Shown one piece after another: positions 37,324 through 45,671 of a DNA stretch of 64,000 bases (positions are counted from its first letter, which is position 1; every line of letters starts with the position of its first letter). The stretch covers positions 2,094,476 to 2,158,475 of the forward strand of contig NZ_CP170386.1 in the NCBI RefSeq assembly GCF_042468235.1. The letters are read 5' to 3'. Position numbers and translations under genes: made by a program. Origin of the DNA: Lonepinella sp042468235. Lineage in GTDB: Bacteria > Pseudomonadota > Gammaproteobacteria > Enterobacterales > Pasteurellaceae. The notes beneath the pieces were generated by a model that had not been told where the DNA came from, did not search any database, and saw only the letters and a list, made by a program, of their open reading frames with translations.

Positions 37324-38910
37324 ATGGAAAATACAGCGAAATATATTCAATCTGGGCAAGCGGTGTTGGGGATTGAATTTGGTTCAACACGGATTAAAGC
37401 CGTGTTAATTAACCAGCAAGGTGAGATTCTTGCTACTGGTATTGCCGATTGGGAAAATCATTTTGACAATGGCATTTGGACTTATTCCAAAGCTGAAATT
37501 TGGCAAGGTTTGCAGCAATCTTATGCGGATTTAACTCAACAGGTTCAAGATAAATATCAAGTAACCTTAACTCAGTTGGCGGCAATTGGCATCAGTGCCA
37601 TGATGCACGGTTATTTACCTTTTGATAAACAAGATAATTTGCTCGTACCATTTCGAACTTGGCGGAATAATTTTACGCAAAAATCTTCGCAAAAATTGAC
37701 CGCACTTTTTAACCATAATATTCCGCAACGTTGGAGCATTTCCCATTTATATCAAGCAATTTTGAATAATGAACCACATGTTGCTCAAATTGATTATTTC
37801 ACTACGTTGGCAGGCTATGTGCATTGGCAATTAACCGGCGAAAAAGTATTGGGGATTGGGGATGCTTCTGGCATGTTTCCGATTGATAGTGAACGGTTGG
37901 ACTATGACCAAACCATGTTACAACAATTTGATGAATTGATTAGCGAAAAACACTATCCTTGGCATATTAAAGCACTATTACCAAAAGTATTATTAGCAGG
38001 TGAAAATGCCGGTTTTTTAAGCGAGAAAGGTGCAAAATTACTTGATCCTGCTGGCAATTTGCAAGCTAACATTCCATTTTGCCCACCGGAAGGGGATGCC
38101 GGAACAGGCATGGTTGCTACGAATAGCATTAAGGAAAAAACCGGCAATATCTCCGCTGGAACGTCTGCCTTTGCCATGATCGTGTTAGAAAAAGCTTTGT
38201 CAAAAGTCTATCCCGAATTGGATATTGTCACCACACCAATGGGCAAGTTAGTGGCAATGGCACATGCAAATAATTGCAGTTCAGAAATTAATGCTTGGGT
38301 ACATTTGTTCAATGAAGTGCTACAAACCTTTGATGTGAATGTAAATTCCCAAACTCTCTATGAAACCTTATTTAATCAAGCCTTAAAAGGATCGTCCGAT
38401 TGCGGTGGCTTGCTTGCCTATGGCTTCCACTCTGGCGAACATATCATGGGTTTAGGATCAGGTTGCCCGATGTTTATGCACCCTACGCAATCCGAGTTTA
38501 ATTTGGCGAATTTTATGCTTTCGCATCTTTATGCCGCCTTTGGAGCGATGAAATTAGGCGTCGATATTTTATTGCAACAAGAGAAAGTCAATATTGAACA
38601 AGTACTCGCCCATGGCGGTATGTTCAAAACCCAAGGTATCGCACAAAAAATCTTGGCATCCGCATTAAATATCCCTGTTGCCACCATGCAAACTGCAGGT
38701 GAAGGGGGAGCCTGGGGAATTGCGTTATTGGCTAATTTCTTAGGCAAAAATTCATCATTAAGCGAATATTTAGATCATGAAATTTTTACCCAAAGTGAAC
38801 GCCAATTAATCCATCCTGATGAAGACATTCATCAAGGCTATGAGAAATTTATTAAACAATATCAACAAGGTATCGCTATTGTACAAACAGCGATTGAACA
38901 TATAAAATAG
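37324..38910 (+). CDS. FGGY-family carbohydrate kinase, probable L-ribulokinase
   Basis: By position next to araA and behind an AraC site, it should phosphorylate L-ribulose. The 528-residue protein has the FGGY fold: N-terminal ATP-binding GIEFGSTRIKAVLI (about 16-29), a catalytic-region segment PPEGDAGTGMVATN, and the C-terminal VLAHGGMFKTQGIAQ. It does not resemble classical AraB of E. coli (566 residues, starting with a GLDFGSDSVRAL-type motif). It looks like the xylulokinase-like branch found in ara loci of other bacteria. I therefore leave the symbol blank. Ten bases separate it from araA. Confidence 0.82.
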   Translation: MENTAKYIQSGQAVLGIEFGSTRIKAVLINQQGEILATGIADWENHFDNGIWTYSKAEIWQGLQQSYADLTQQVQDKYQVTLTQLAAIGISAMMHGYLPFDKQDNLLVPFRTWRNNFTQKSSQKLTALFNHNIPQRWSISHLYQAILNNEPHVAQIDYFTTLAGYVHWQLTGEKVLGIGDASGMFPIDSERLDYDQTMLQQFDELISEKHYPWHIKALLPKVLLAGENAGFLSEKGAKLLDPAGNLQANIPFCPPEGDAGTGMVATNSIKEKTGNISAGTSAFAMIVLEKALSKVYPELDIVTTPMGKLVAMAHANNCSSEINAWVHLFNEVLQTFDVNVNSQTLYETLFNQALKGSSDCGGLLAYGFHSGEHIMGLGSGCPMFMHPTQSEFNLANFMLSHLYAAFGAMKLGVDILLQQEKVNIEQVLAHGGMFKTQGIAQKILASALNIPVATMQTAGEGGAWGIALLANFLGKNSSLSEYLDHEIFTQSERQLIHPDEDIHQGYEKFIKQYQQGIAIVQTAIEHIK

Positions 38911-38920
38911 GAGAATAATT

Positions 38921-40408
38921 ATGCAATTCTTAAAAAATTTAGAAGTCTGGTTTATCGTGGGTAGCCAACATCTTTATGGTGAAGATGCTTTGGCTGAAGT
39001 GAAACAACATGCGGAGCAAATTGTAACGCATTTAAACAACCAAAATCCGTTTATTAAAATTAAGTTACAGCCTTTAGCCACCACGCCCGATGAGATTTTA
39101 ACTATTTGCCAACAAGCCAATAATCAACCTAATTGTGTGGGATTAATGGCGTGGATGCACACTTTCTCACCTGCCAAAATGTGGATTGCAGGGCTAACCC
39201 AATTAAACAAACCTTTATTACAATTTCATACCCAATTCAATCAACATATTCCTTGGCATGATATTGATATGGATTATATGAATTTACATCAAACCGCTCA
39301 CGGTGATCGTGAATTTGGTTTCTTAGTTTCTCGTTTACGCAAAGCCAGAACCGTTCTGGTTGGGCATTGGAAATCCCTTGAAGTGCAACAAAAATTAGAT
39401 CGTTGGTTACGTGTGTGTGCCACGATTTATGATCAACAACACCTTAAAATAGCTCGCTTTGGTGATAATATGCGACAAGTCGCCGTGACCGAAGGGGATA
39501 AAGTGGAAGCCCAAATTAAATTTGGTTACAGCGTCAATGGCTATGGTGTGTATCAATTAGTCGATGCAATTAATCAGGTGGCGGATGCTGATGTCGAAAA
39601 ATTAGTACAGGAATACGAGCAATCTTATACCTTAGTGGATAGTCTAAAAGAAAATGGCGAAAAACGTACCGCACTTTTTGATAGTGCCAGAATTGAACTG
39701 GGTTTAAAAGCCTTCTTGGAACAAGGTGATTTCCACGCATTCACGGATACGTTTGAAAATTTAAATGGCTTAAAACAACTACCCGGCTTACCAGTCCAAC
39801 GCTTAATGGAGCAAGGTTATGGTTTCGGTGGTGAAGGCGATTGGAAAACAGCCGCCTTAGTGAGAGCTATTAAAGTGATGAGTTATGGTTTGCCAAAAGG
39901 CTCATCTTTTATGGAAGACTACACTTATCACCTTGATGAAAATAATGAATTAGTGTTAGGTGCACACATGCTGGAAGTTTGCCCGAGCATCGCTAATGAT
40001 AAACCAATCTTAGACATCAAGCCATTAGGTATTGGCGGTAAAGAAGACCCAACTCGTTTAATCTTTACCGCAAAAACCGGCAAAGCCGTTAATGCTACCA
40101 TCGTAGATATGGGTAATCGCTTTAGAATGATCGTGGCAGATTTAGATGCCGTAGATAAACCACAATCCATGCCAAATCTTCCTGTCGGACACGCTTTCTG
40201 GCAACTAAAACCGGATTTTGATATTGGTACGCAAGCATGGGTATTAGCTGGTGGAGCTCACCATAGTGTGTTTAGTTTAGATATTGATGCTGATATGTTA
40301 CGCACCTTTGCCGAATATTTTGATATTGAATTTATTCATATTCATCAAGATACAAAATTGGCAGAGTTGAAAAATGAATTGCGTTGGAATGAATTAGCTT
40401 ATCGTTAA
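38921..40408 (+). CDS. araA: L-arabinose isomerase AraA
   Basis: Converts L-arabinose to L-ribulose. The 495-residue protein (E. coli 500) begins with the family hallmark EVWFIVGSQHLYG and has the active-site segments WMHTFSPAKMWI, GYGFGGEGDWKTAAL and FMEDYTYHL. AGGAGA precedes the ATG. In E. coli araD follows; here a decayed insertion sequence begins 55 bases downstream and no araD is seen. Confidence 0.96.
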   Translation: MQFLKNLEVWFIVGSQHLYGEDALAEVKQHAEQIVTHLNNQNPFIKIKLQPLATTPDEILTICQQANNQPNCVGLMAWMHTFSPAKMWIAGLTQLNKPLLQFHTQFNQHIPWHDIDMDYMNLHQTAHGDREFGFLVSRLRKARTVLVGHWKSLEVQQKLDRWLRVCATIYDQQHLKIARFGDNMRQVAVTEGDKVEAQIKFGYSVNGYGVYQLVDAINQVADADVEKLVQEYEQSYTLVDSLKENGEKRTALFDSARIELGLKAFLEQGDFHAFTDTFENLNGLKQLPGLPVQRLMEQGYGFGGEGDWKTAALVRAIKVMSYGLPKGSSFMEDYTYHLDENNELVLGAHMLEVCPSIANDKPILDIKPLGIGGKEDPTRLIFTAKTGKAVNATIVDMGNRFRMIVADLDAVDKPQSMPNLPVGHAFWQLKPDFDIGTQAWVLAGGAHHSVFSLDIDADMLRTFAEYFDIEFIHIHQDTKLAELKNELRWNELAYR

Positions 40409-40415
40409 ATAATAA

Positions 40416-40430
40416 GGCATAATGGACAAA
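40416..40430 (-). repeat. Degenerate IS terminal repeat outside IS copy 1
   Basis: GGCATAATGGACAAA and the next nine bases match 18 of 24 positions of the terminal repeat of the adjacent IS. It lies 47 bases outside the left end and suggests an earlier, related insertion at this spot. Confidence 0.5.
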
Positions 40431-40486
40431 AAGGATGTTACAAACTATCCCATATAGTTTTTGGCATAGTAGACAAAATAGTTGGT

Positions 40487-40534
40487 AAAAAGTGGGTTAA
40501 AGCCTTATAGTAATTGGCTTTAACCCACTTTTTT
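40487..40534 (+). terminator. Terminator hairpin in the IS left end
   Basis: A perfect 18-bp stem (40487-40504 with 40516-40533), an 11-base loop TTATAGTAATT and a run of T. It would block transcription entering the transposase gene from the ara operon and also gives araA a terminator. It is identical in IS copy 2 and closely matches hairpins at 23404 and 53668. Confidence 0.85.
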
Positions 40535-40539
40535 GAATT

Positions 40540-41459
40540 ATGAATAAAAAATTGCCCTTTTTGCCAAAATCCGTCAATTCAGAGATATGGCATTCAAAAT
40601 AATATTCAACGCTATAAATGCACATCTTGTAATAAAACTTTTTCCTTAACAAAGAAATTAAATCCAATTAAAATTTGGCAAGATTACACCGAAGGAAAAC
40701 AATCTTATAAACAACTTGCCGAGAAATATCATTGTTCAGTAAGAACGATTCAAAGATATTTATTAAAAGCCCCTAAAACCCCGTTAAATTCGCCACAAAA
40801 CCATTATTTAAACTTAATTATAGATAACCTTCTTTGGTAGAAAATTTGGCATAATGGTCTTTATGGATTTACATACAAAAAAGGTCATTTATCATCAAAT
40901 AGTGAAAACAGAAAAATCTGTTTATTATGCCGTGGCAATAAATAAATTCAGAGAAAAAGGCTATGTAATACAATCAATTACCTGCGATGGTAAAGGTGGA
41001 TTGTTGAAAGACATTTTTAACACACCAATCCAGTTATGCCAGTTTCATCAAGTGGCTATAGTCACGAGAAAATTAACCATGAATCTAAAATCAGAAGCAG
41101 GTAAAGCCTTCAAAGGATTAGTCACTCAATTAAAATCAAGCCTAAAAAATGAATTTTATCGTGAATTACATGATTGGTATTTAAAATATAAAGAGTATAT
41201 TAATGAACGGTCTGAATATCCAAATGAAAAAGGTTATTATCCATTTAAACATCGCAAATTAAGAAGTGCTTATAGGAGTTTATTACGTCATCAAGATTAT
41301 TTATTTACCTTTGAGAAATATCCTGAATTAAATATGGATAAGACGACAAACCGCATAGAAAATTTATTTGGTAAACTTAAAGGAAAACTTATTGTTCATC
41401 ACGGATTATCTAAGAAGAATAATATTATGTTTATAAAGGATTTTTTAAATAATAGTTGA
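40540..41459 (+). pseudogene. IS transposase, frameshifted
   Basis: Three reading frames are needed to follow the protein. ATG at 40540 reads MNKK and then, across an A6 run at 40546-40551, must shift to reach the zinc-ribbon frame (CPFC then CTSC, RYKCTSCNKTFSL), which also has KQLAEKYHCSVRTIQRYL (helix-turn-helix). That frame ends at TAG 40838-40840. A second shift at about 40826, right at the expected first catalytic aspartate, leads into the intact 3' frame (201 codons from 40854) with TCDGKGG and NRIENLFGKLK. The enzyme is probably inactive unless frameshifting occurs. Confidence 0.8.
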
Positions 41460-41585
41460 TTCTAATTATTAAAAATAATCAAAACCAACTATTTTGTCTA
41501 CTATGCCTACAAATTATCTGTCCAACTTCTGGCGAGCAGATCAATCTGCGGTTAATAATCGCATTTTATTACTTATTTCATATAA

Positions 41586-42356
41586 TTATGCTTTTGCCAC
41601 AGCCGCTGCTTTCACAATTACTGCAAACGCAGGTGCTTTTAATGATGCTCCACCAACTAATGCACCATCAATATCTGGTTGAGTAAATAACTCTGCTGCA
41701 TTGGCATCATTTACAGAACCACCGTATTGAATAATCACTTGATCGGCTACAGCTTGAGATTTTGCTGCAATATGATCACGAATAAATTTATGCACTGCTT
41801 GAGCTTGAGCTGGGGTCGCAGATTTACCTGTTCCAATTGCCCAAATTGGTTCATATGCAATCACCGCACCATTAAAGGCTTCTACACCTAATGCATTAAT
41901 AACCGCATCAATTTGTCTTGCGCAAACTTCTTGCGTTTTGCCGGCTTCATTTTCGGCTTCGGATTCACCGATACATAATACTGGAACTAATCCAGCTTCT
42001 TTCAACACACCAAATTTTTTCGCAATAAATTCATCACTTTCTTTGTGATATGTACGACGCTCCGAGTGACCAATAATAATATATTTCGCCCCAAAATCTT
42101 TTAACATCGCAGTAGAAATATCACCGGTAAACGCCCCTTGCACATTAATATCCACATTTTGTGAACCTAACGCAATTTCACTACCGGCCAATGCAGCTTC
42201 CGCTTCGGCTAAATACATGACTGGTGGTGCAATCGCCACGCCACAACCTGTTACACCTTGAAGTTCTTTTTTCAAACCTTCAATTAATTCTTTGGTAAAT
42301 GCTTTACTACCATTTAATTTCCAGTTACCCATAACGAGTGGTTTACGAACTGCCAT
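41586..42356 (-). CDS. tpiA: Triosephosphate isomerase TpiA
   Basis: Glycolytic enzyme interconverting dihydroxyacetone phosphate and glyceraldehyde 3-phosphate. The 256-residue protein (E. coli 255) has the N-terminal lysine in GNWKLNG, the catalytic histidine in IIGHSERR, the catalytic glutamate in AYEPIWAIGTGK, and the phosphate-binding YGGSV and GALVGGASL loops. It is a single gene, its 3' end facing the IS. Confidence 0.97.
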   Translation of the reverse strand: MAVRKPLVMGNWKLNGSKAFTKELIEGLKKELQGVTGCGVAIAPPVMYLAEAEAALAGSEIALGSQNVDINVQGAFTGDISTAMLKDFGAKYIIIGHSERRTYHKESDEFIAKKFGVLKEAGLVPVLCIGESEAENEAGKTQEVCARQIDAVINALGVEAFNGAVIAYEPIWAIGTGKSATPAQAQAVHKFIRDHIAAKSQAVADQVIIQYGGSVNDANAAELFTQPDIDGALVGGASLKAPAFAVIVKAAAVAKA

Positions 42357-42538
42357 TTGAATTCTCCATATAAATTAATCAAAATGAATAAACTTAATAT
42401 AACAAATTTTTAGCCCGATTTTTGTTTTTTTTCATCTTTTTTTGATCTAACAGGTGATTATTCTCAAATTACAAGGTACAATCTACTGTATAAATTTGTT
42501 ATTTTTTAATCAATCCTAACCTATAAACATCTAACATT

Positions 42539-42976
42539 ATGCGTATTTTCAAAGCTGAACAATGGAATCTCGCCGTATTACTTCCACTATTTGAAGAATA
42601 CCGTTTATCACACGGCATGGCAGAAAATCCGGAAAGAACTCATCAATTTCTTAATAACCGGATTCGTTTTAGTGAAAGTATTTTCTTCTTAGCTCTTGAT
42701 AACCAACAAAAAGCGGTCGGCTTTATTCAACTCTATCCCCGTTTATCATCCCTACAATTACAACGCTACTGGCAATTAACCGATATTTTTGTGCAAAATA
42801 ATCCTCAAAAAACCGAAATTTACACCGCACTTATTGAAAAAGCGAAAGAATTTGTGTGTTTTACTCAAGCCAAAATGCTCACCGTAGAACAGGAGCAACA
42901 CCCGCAATATATTTTAGAAATGGAAGGCTTTAAACGCAATCCGCAAAAGGCAGTGTTTGAATTAAGTTTAAATTAA
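42539..42976 (+). CDS. GNAT-family N-acetyltransferase
   Basis: The 145-residue protein has the GNAT layout: N-terminal LLPLFEEYRLSHGM, a strand with AVGFIQLYPRLSSL near residues 60-74, WQLTDIFVQNNPQKTEIYTALI (the acetyl-CoA-binding region in place of the usual QxxGxA), and a C-terminal strand region. The substrate is unknown. Its end overlaps the convergent yggU gene by nine bases. Confidence 0.85.
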   Translation: MRIFKAEQWNLAVLLPLFEEYRLSHGMAENPERTHQFLNNRIRFSESIFFLALDNQQKAVGFIQLYPRLSSLQLQRYWQLTDIFVQNNPQKTEIYTALIEKAKEFVCFTQAKMLTVEQEQHPQYILEMEGFKRNPQKAVFELSLN

Positions 42977-43255
42977 CGAAATAATCTCAGACGGAATAGT
43001 CTTCGGATCAGGAATAAATACCTGCTTATGTCGATTCAATTCGCCTTTTTCTAACTGAATCATACTTTTTGGCACTTTAAATAATTTACTCAAATATTTC
43101 AACAAATGCACATTCGCCGCCCCATCAATAGGTGGTGCTGTAATGCTGATTTTTAATTCATCAGCATGTAATCCTATGATCGCATCACGACTGGCTTTAG
43201 GTTGCAATAAAATCCGTAACCGCAAGCCATTTGCTGTTTGTTCTATTGCGGACAT
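42968..43255 (-). CDS. yggU: YggU family protein (UPF0235/DUF167)
   Basis: The 95-residue protein has the DUF167 hallmarks: LRLRILLQPKASRDAIIG near the start and ITAPPIDGAANVHLLKYLSK near residues 40-59. Its function is unknown. The ATG at 43255 is chosen because it gives the family's usual start; a longer frame opens at 43276. It follows yggT closely, as in E. coli, and overlaps the acetyltransferase gene at its 3' end. Confidence 0.88.
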   Translation of the reverse strand: MSAIEQTANGLRLRILLQPKASRDAIIGLHADELKISITAPPIDGAANVHLLKYLSKLFKVPKSMIQLEKGELNRHKQVFIPDPKTIPSEIISLI

Positions 43256-43288
43256 AAAAATCTCAGCCAATCGCACCGCACTTTTACT

Positions 43289-43861
43289 TTACACAATTTT
43301 CCAAATACCATAAGGAATAATGTCATACATCACTTTATCTAACCAAAACAGCACAAACGCCAATATCATGGGGGAAAAATCAATCATCCCCGTTTTCGGT
43401 AATAGACGACGAATCGGACGCAAAACCGGCTCGCCTAATTGATATAATAAGTAAGACAAAGGATCATTGCCCCGTCTAAACCAACTTAAAATTGCGCCGA
43501 TAAAAATTACATATAAAATCATCTCACCCCAAATTTTTATGACAGTCAATATACCAACAACGGTAAACAAACCGAAATTTTCCACTACACCGTCAAATGA
43601 CCATTTTCCCCCCAAGATAGCCAATAAAGGATATTTAACCAAGCCTACTACGAAGACAAAAATCAACGCTGCAATATCCATATTTTTACGTGGTTTAAAA
43701 GTCTTACGTATTGGATTTAACACCGGATCCGTCAATTTCACTACAGCTTGTGAAATTGGGTTATAAAAATCTGCCTGACAATATTGCAACCACATGCGAA
43801 ACATGACGACCAGCAGATACACGCCTAAAATACTGTTCACTAAATATTGAATTGAATTCAT
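43289..43861 (-). CDS. yggT: YggT family integral membrane protein
   Basis: The 190-residue protein contains two copies of the YGGT domain (about 5-85 and 105-185). Each has hydrophobic segments and an arginine-rich loop after a P-x-L-N/R-P-I-R-K-motif (DPVLNPIRKTFKP and EPVLRPIRRLLPK). In E. coli it is linked to osmotic tolerance and lies in the yggS-yggT-yggU cluster. Only yggT and yggU are here; yggS is absent from this spot. Confidence 0.92.
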   Translation of the reverse strand: MNSIQYLVNSILGVYLLVVMFRMWLQYCQADFYNPISQAVVKLTDPVLNPIRKTFKPRKNMDIAALIFVFVVGLVKYPLLAILGGKWSFDGVVENFGLFTVVGILTVIKIWGEMILYVIFIGAILSWFRRGNDPLSYLLYQLGEPVLRPIRRLLPKTGMIDFSPMILAFVLFWLDKVMYDIIPYGIWKIV

Positions 43862-44039
43862 TGATTGACCCCGAAATAACGTTTAATTAAAGCTAAAGAT
43901 AAAGGTTAACTAAAGGAAAATCAAGGGAAAAGACATTTTCCTTACAATCTAACCACTCTCATGATCACTAAAGTGCGGTTTATTTTTCTTTATTTTTTAT
44001 TTTTCGTTATAATACCTCGATAATAAATAGGAATAAATT

Positions 44040-44294
44040 ATGACAAAATACAATAAACTTCGTATTGAGTGGGATTGTCGCCGTGGGATGTTGGAATTAG
44101 ACAAGGTGATTATGCCCTTTTATCAACAACATTTTGATGGACTAAGTGAGTGCCAAAAACAGAGTTTTATTCGTTTATTGGCTTGCACAGACTTGCAGCT
44201 TTTTTCTTGGTTTTTCAATCGCAAACCAGCGATAGATACGGAGTTGCAAGCAATGGTTGACTATATTCATCGGACATTGCAGTTAAGCAATTAG
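44040..44294 (+). CDS. sdhE: FAD assembly factor SdhE (YgfY)
   Basis: Small helical protein that helps attach FAD covalently to succinate dehydrogenase or fumarate reductase. The 84-residue product has the invariant RGM motif in CRRGMLELD (residues 13-21) and length close to the E. coli protein (88). An uptake signal lies at about 43970-43979 upstream. It precedes rpoE on the same strand, with a putative sigma-E promoter between. Confidence 0.93.
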   Translation: MTKYNKLRIEWDCRRGMLELDKVIMPFYQQHFDGLSECQKQSFIRLLACTDLQLFSWFFNRKPAIDTELQAMVDYIHRTLQLSN

Positions 44295-44322
44295 CTTTTT
44301 TTCGTACCTTTTTTAAAATGTT

Positions 44323-44350
44323 TGAACTTTTTAGAAAACGGTTGCTCTAA
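44323..44350 (+). promoter_or_regulatory. Putative sigma-E promoter of rpoE
   Basis: TGAACTT (44323-44329) and TCTAA (44346-44350) with 16 bases between resemble the sigma-E consensus (GGAACTT-N15/16-TCTGA). It lies 45 bases before the rpoE start, consistent with the autoregulation known in E. coli. Confidence 0.6.
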
Positions 44351-44395
44351 CCAATTATAGTGCTTGTTGTTTTATCGCAAGCCACAAGAGATAAT

Positions 44396-44971
44396 ATGAC
44401 TGAACAGATTACCGATCAGGCTTTAGTAGAAAGAGTACAGCAAGGGGATAAGAAAGCCTTTAATTTGTTGGTTTCTCGTTATCAAAACAAGGTAGCAGGC
44501 TTATTAACACGTTATGTACCACGCAATGATATTCCCGATGTGGTGCAAGAATCCTTTATCAAGGCATATCGCTCAATGGATTCTTTTCGTGGTGACAGTG
44601 CTTTTTATACTTGGCTTTACCGAATCGCAGTGAATACTGCAAAGAATTATTTGACGGCACAAGGTCGCCGTCCGCCGAACGAAGATATTTTAGCAGAAGA
44701 TGCTGAAAGTTACGATTCAGGCACGAATTTACGTGATGTGGATACGCCAGAGAATGAGTTACTCTCAGCGGAATTAAAAAAGATTGTTTTTGATACGATC
44801 GAGAGTATGCAAGAAGAACTGAAAACCGCCATTACATTACGTGAGCTAGAAGGGTTGAGTTACGAAGAAATTGCCGATATTATGGATTGTCCAGTGGGTA
44901 CTGTACGTTCTCGAATCTTCCGAGCAAGAGAAATTATTGAAAATAAAATTAATCCGCTGTTACAGCGATAA
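44396..44971 (+). CDS. rpoE: RNA polymerase sigma-E factor RpoE
   Basis: Extracytoplasmic-function sigma factor for envelope stress. The 191-residue protein is the same length as E. coli RpoE and has region 2 (DVVQESFIKAYRSMDSFRGDSAFYTWLYRIAVNTAKNYL around residues 50-88) and region 4 (LSYEEIADIMDCPVGTVRSRIFRARE). The ATG at 44396 (MTEQITDQALVERVQ) is the family start; an in-frame ATG at 44360 is rejected because it overlaps the promoter region. It heads rpoE-rseA-rseB-rseC. Confidence 0.96.
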   Translation: MTEQITDQALVERVQQGDKKAFNLLVSRYQNKVAGLLTRYVPRNDIPDVVQESFIKAYRSMDSFRGDSAFYTWLYRIAVNTAKNYLTAQGRRPPNEDILAEDAESYDSGTNLRDVDTPENELLSAELKKIVFDTIESMQEELKTAITLRELEGLSYEEIADIMDCPVGTVRSRIFRAREIIENKINPLLQR

Positions 44972-45015
44972 CATCCGTAGCAACGGCAAACTAAACAATT
45001 AATTGGGGTATTATT

Positions 45016-45582
45016 ATGCAAAAAGAGTTACTTTCCGCCTATATGGACGGTGAACAAGTAAGTAACGAATTCACTGCTACATTGTGTCGTGATGGCGAAT
45101 TACAACAAAGTTGGGCGAATTTTCATACCATTCGTTCTGTGATTCGTGAAGAAAGTGCAGTCTTTTTAGGCTCGGATTTTACAGCGAAAATGGATGCGTT
45201 AATTGATGCGGAAACACCGTTACAAATTTCACAGCCAACACCAGACGAAGTGGAAACCTCACCGTTTATGCAAAAATTAAAAGCCATGTTTGCGCCGTTA
45301 ACACAAGTTGCCGTGGCAGCTGGAGTGTGTTTAGTCGCCGTATTAGGTGTGCAAACGTTTAACGCCAGCCAAACGGAGAAATCTGCTGATACCCCCGTAT
45401 TACAAACTTTACCATTTAATAATGGTGTACAACAAGTAAGCTATAATGCGCCAAGTAAAGATGTCATCACAAATGAGCAAATCGAACAGAAAAATAAACG
45501 GATGGGCGCCATGTTGCAAAATTACGAATTGCAACGCCGTCTACACGCTGACGGTGTGAATTTAGGTCAACATCAAAAATAA
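45016..45582 (+). CDS. rseA: Anti-sigma-E factor RseA
   Basis: Single-pass inner-membrane protein that holds sigma-E inactive until it is cleaved by DegS and RseP. The 188-residue protein (E. coli 216) has the N-terminal sigma-binding domain (MQKELLSAYMDGE), a membrane segment near residues 97-113 (VAVAAGVCLVAVLGVQTF), and a shortened periplasmic tail. It follows rpoE by 44 bases. Confidence 0.93.
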   Translation: MQKELLSAYMDGEQVSNEFTATLCRDGELQQSWANFHTIRSVIREESAVFLGSDFTAKMDALIDAETPLQISQPTPDEVETSPFMQKLKAMFAPLTQVAVAAGVCLVAVLGVQTFNASQTEKSADTPVLQTLPFNNGVQQVSYNAPSKDVITNEQIEQKNKRMGAMLQNYELQRRLHADGVNLGQHQK

Positions 45583-45599
45583 TTTATATTTGTTCTCTG

Positions 45600-45633
45600 A
45601 TCACCACCGTTTGCGGTGGTGATTTTGTTTTAA
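45600..45633 (+). terminator. Terminator-like hairpin between rseA and rseB
   Basis: ATCACCACCG (45600-45609) and CGGTGGTGAT (45614-45623) form a perfect 10-bp stem with a TTTG loop, followed by TTTGTTTT. It lies inside the rpoE-rseABC operon and should reduce rseB-rseC expression relative to rpoE-rseA. Confidence 0.85.
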
Positions 45634-45671
45634 ATGAATGATAATATAAAAATAAACGGTGGAGTTGTTCA

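Larger units (their letters stand above)
40463..41507 (+). mobile_element. IS256-type insertion sequence (zinc-ribbon variant), decayed
   Basis: A 1045-bp element bounded by perfect 24-bp inverted repeats (left 40463-40486, beginning GGCATAGTAGACAAAATAG; right 41484-41507). Inside the left end lies a strong hairpin, then a transposase gene broken by frameshifts. The family call rests on the transposase motifs: an N-terminal zinc ribbon and a DDE domain with TFFGRKFG, CDGKGG and NRIENLFGKLK. No target-site duplication is seen: the 8 bases before and after differ (TAGTTTTT and TACAAATT). An internally deleted copy is at 47100-47327. Confidence 0.82.

Noticed and set aside
40455..41515. Target-site duplication around IS copy 1
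   Set aside because: The 8 bases on either side of the terminal repeats do not match.
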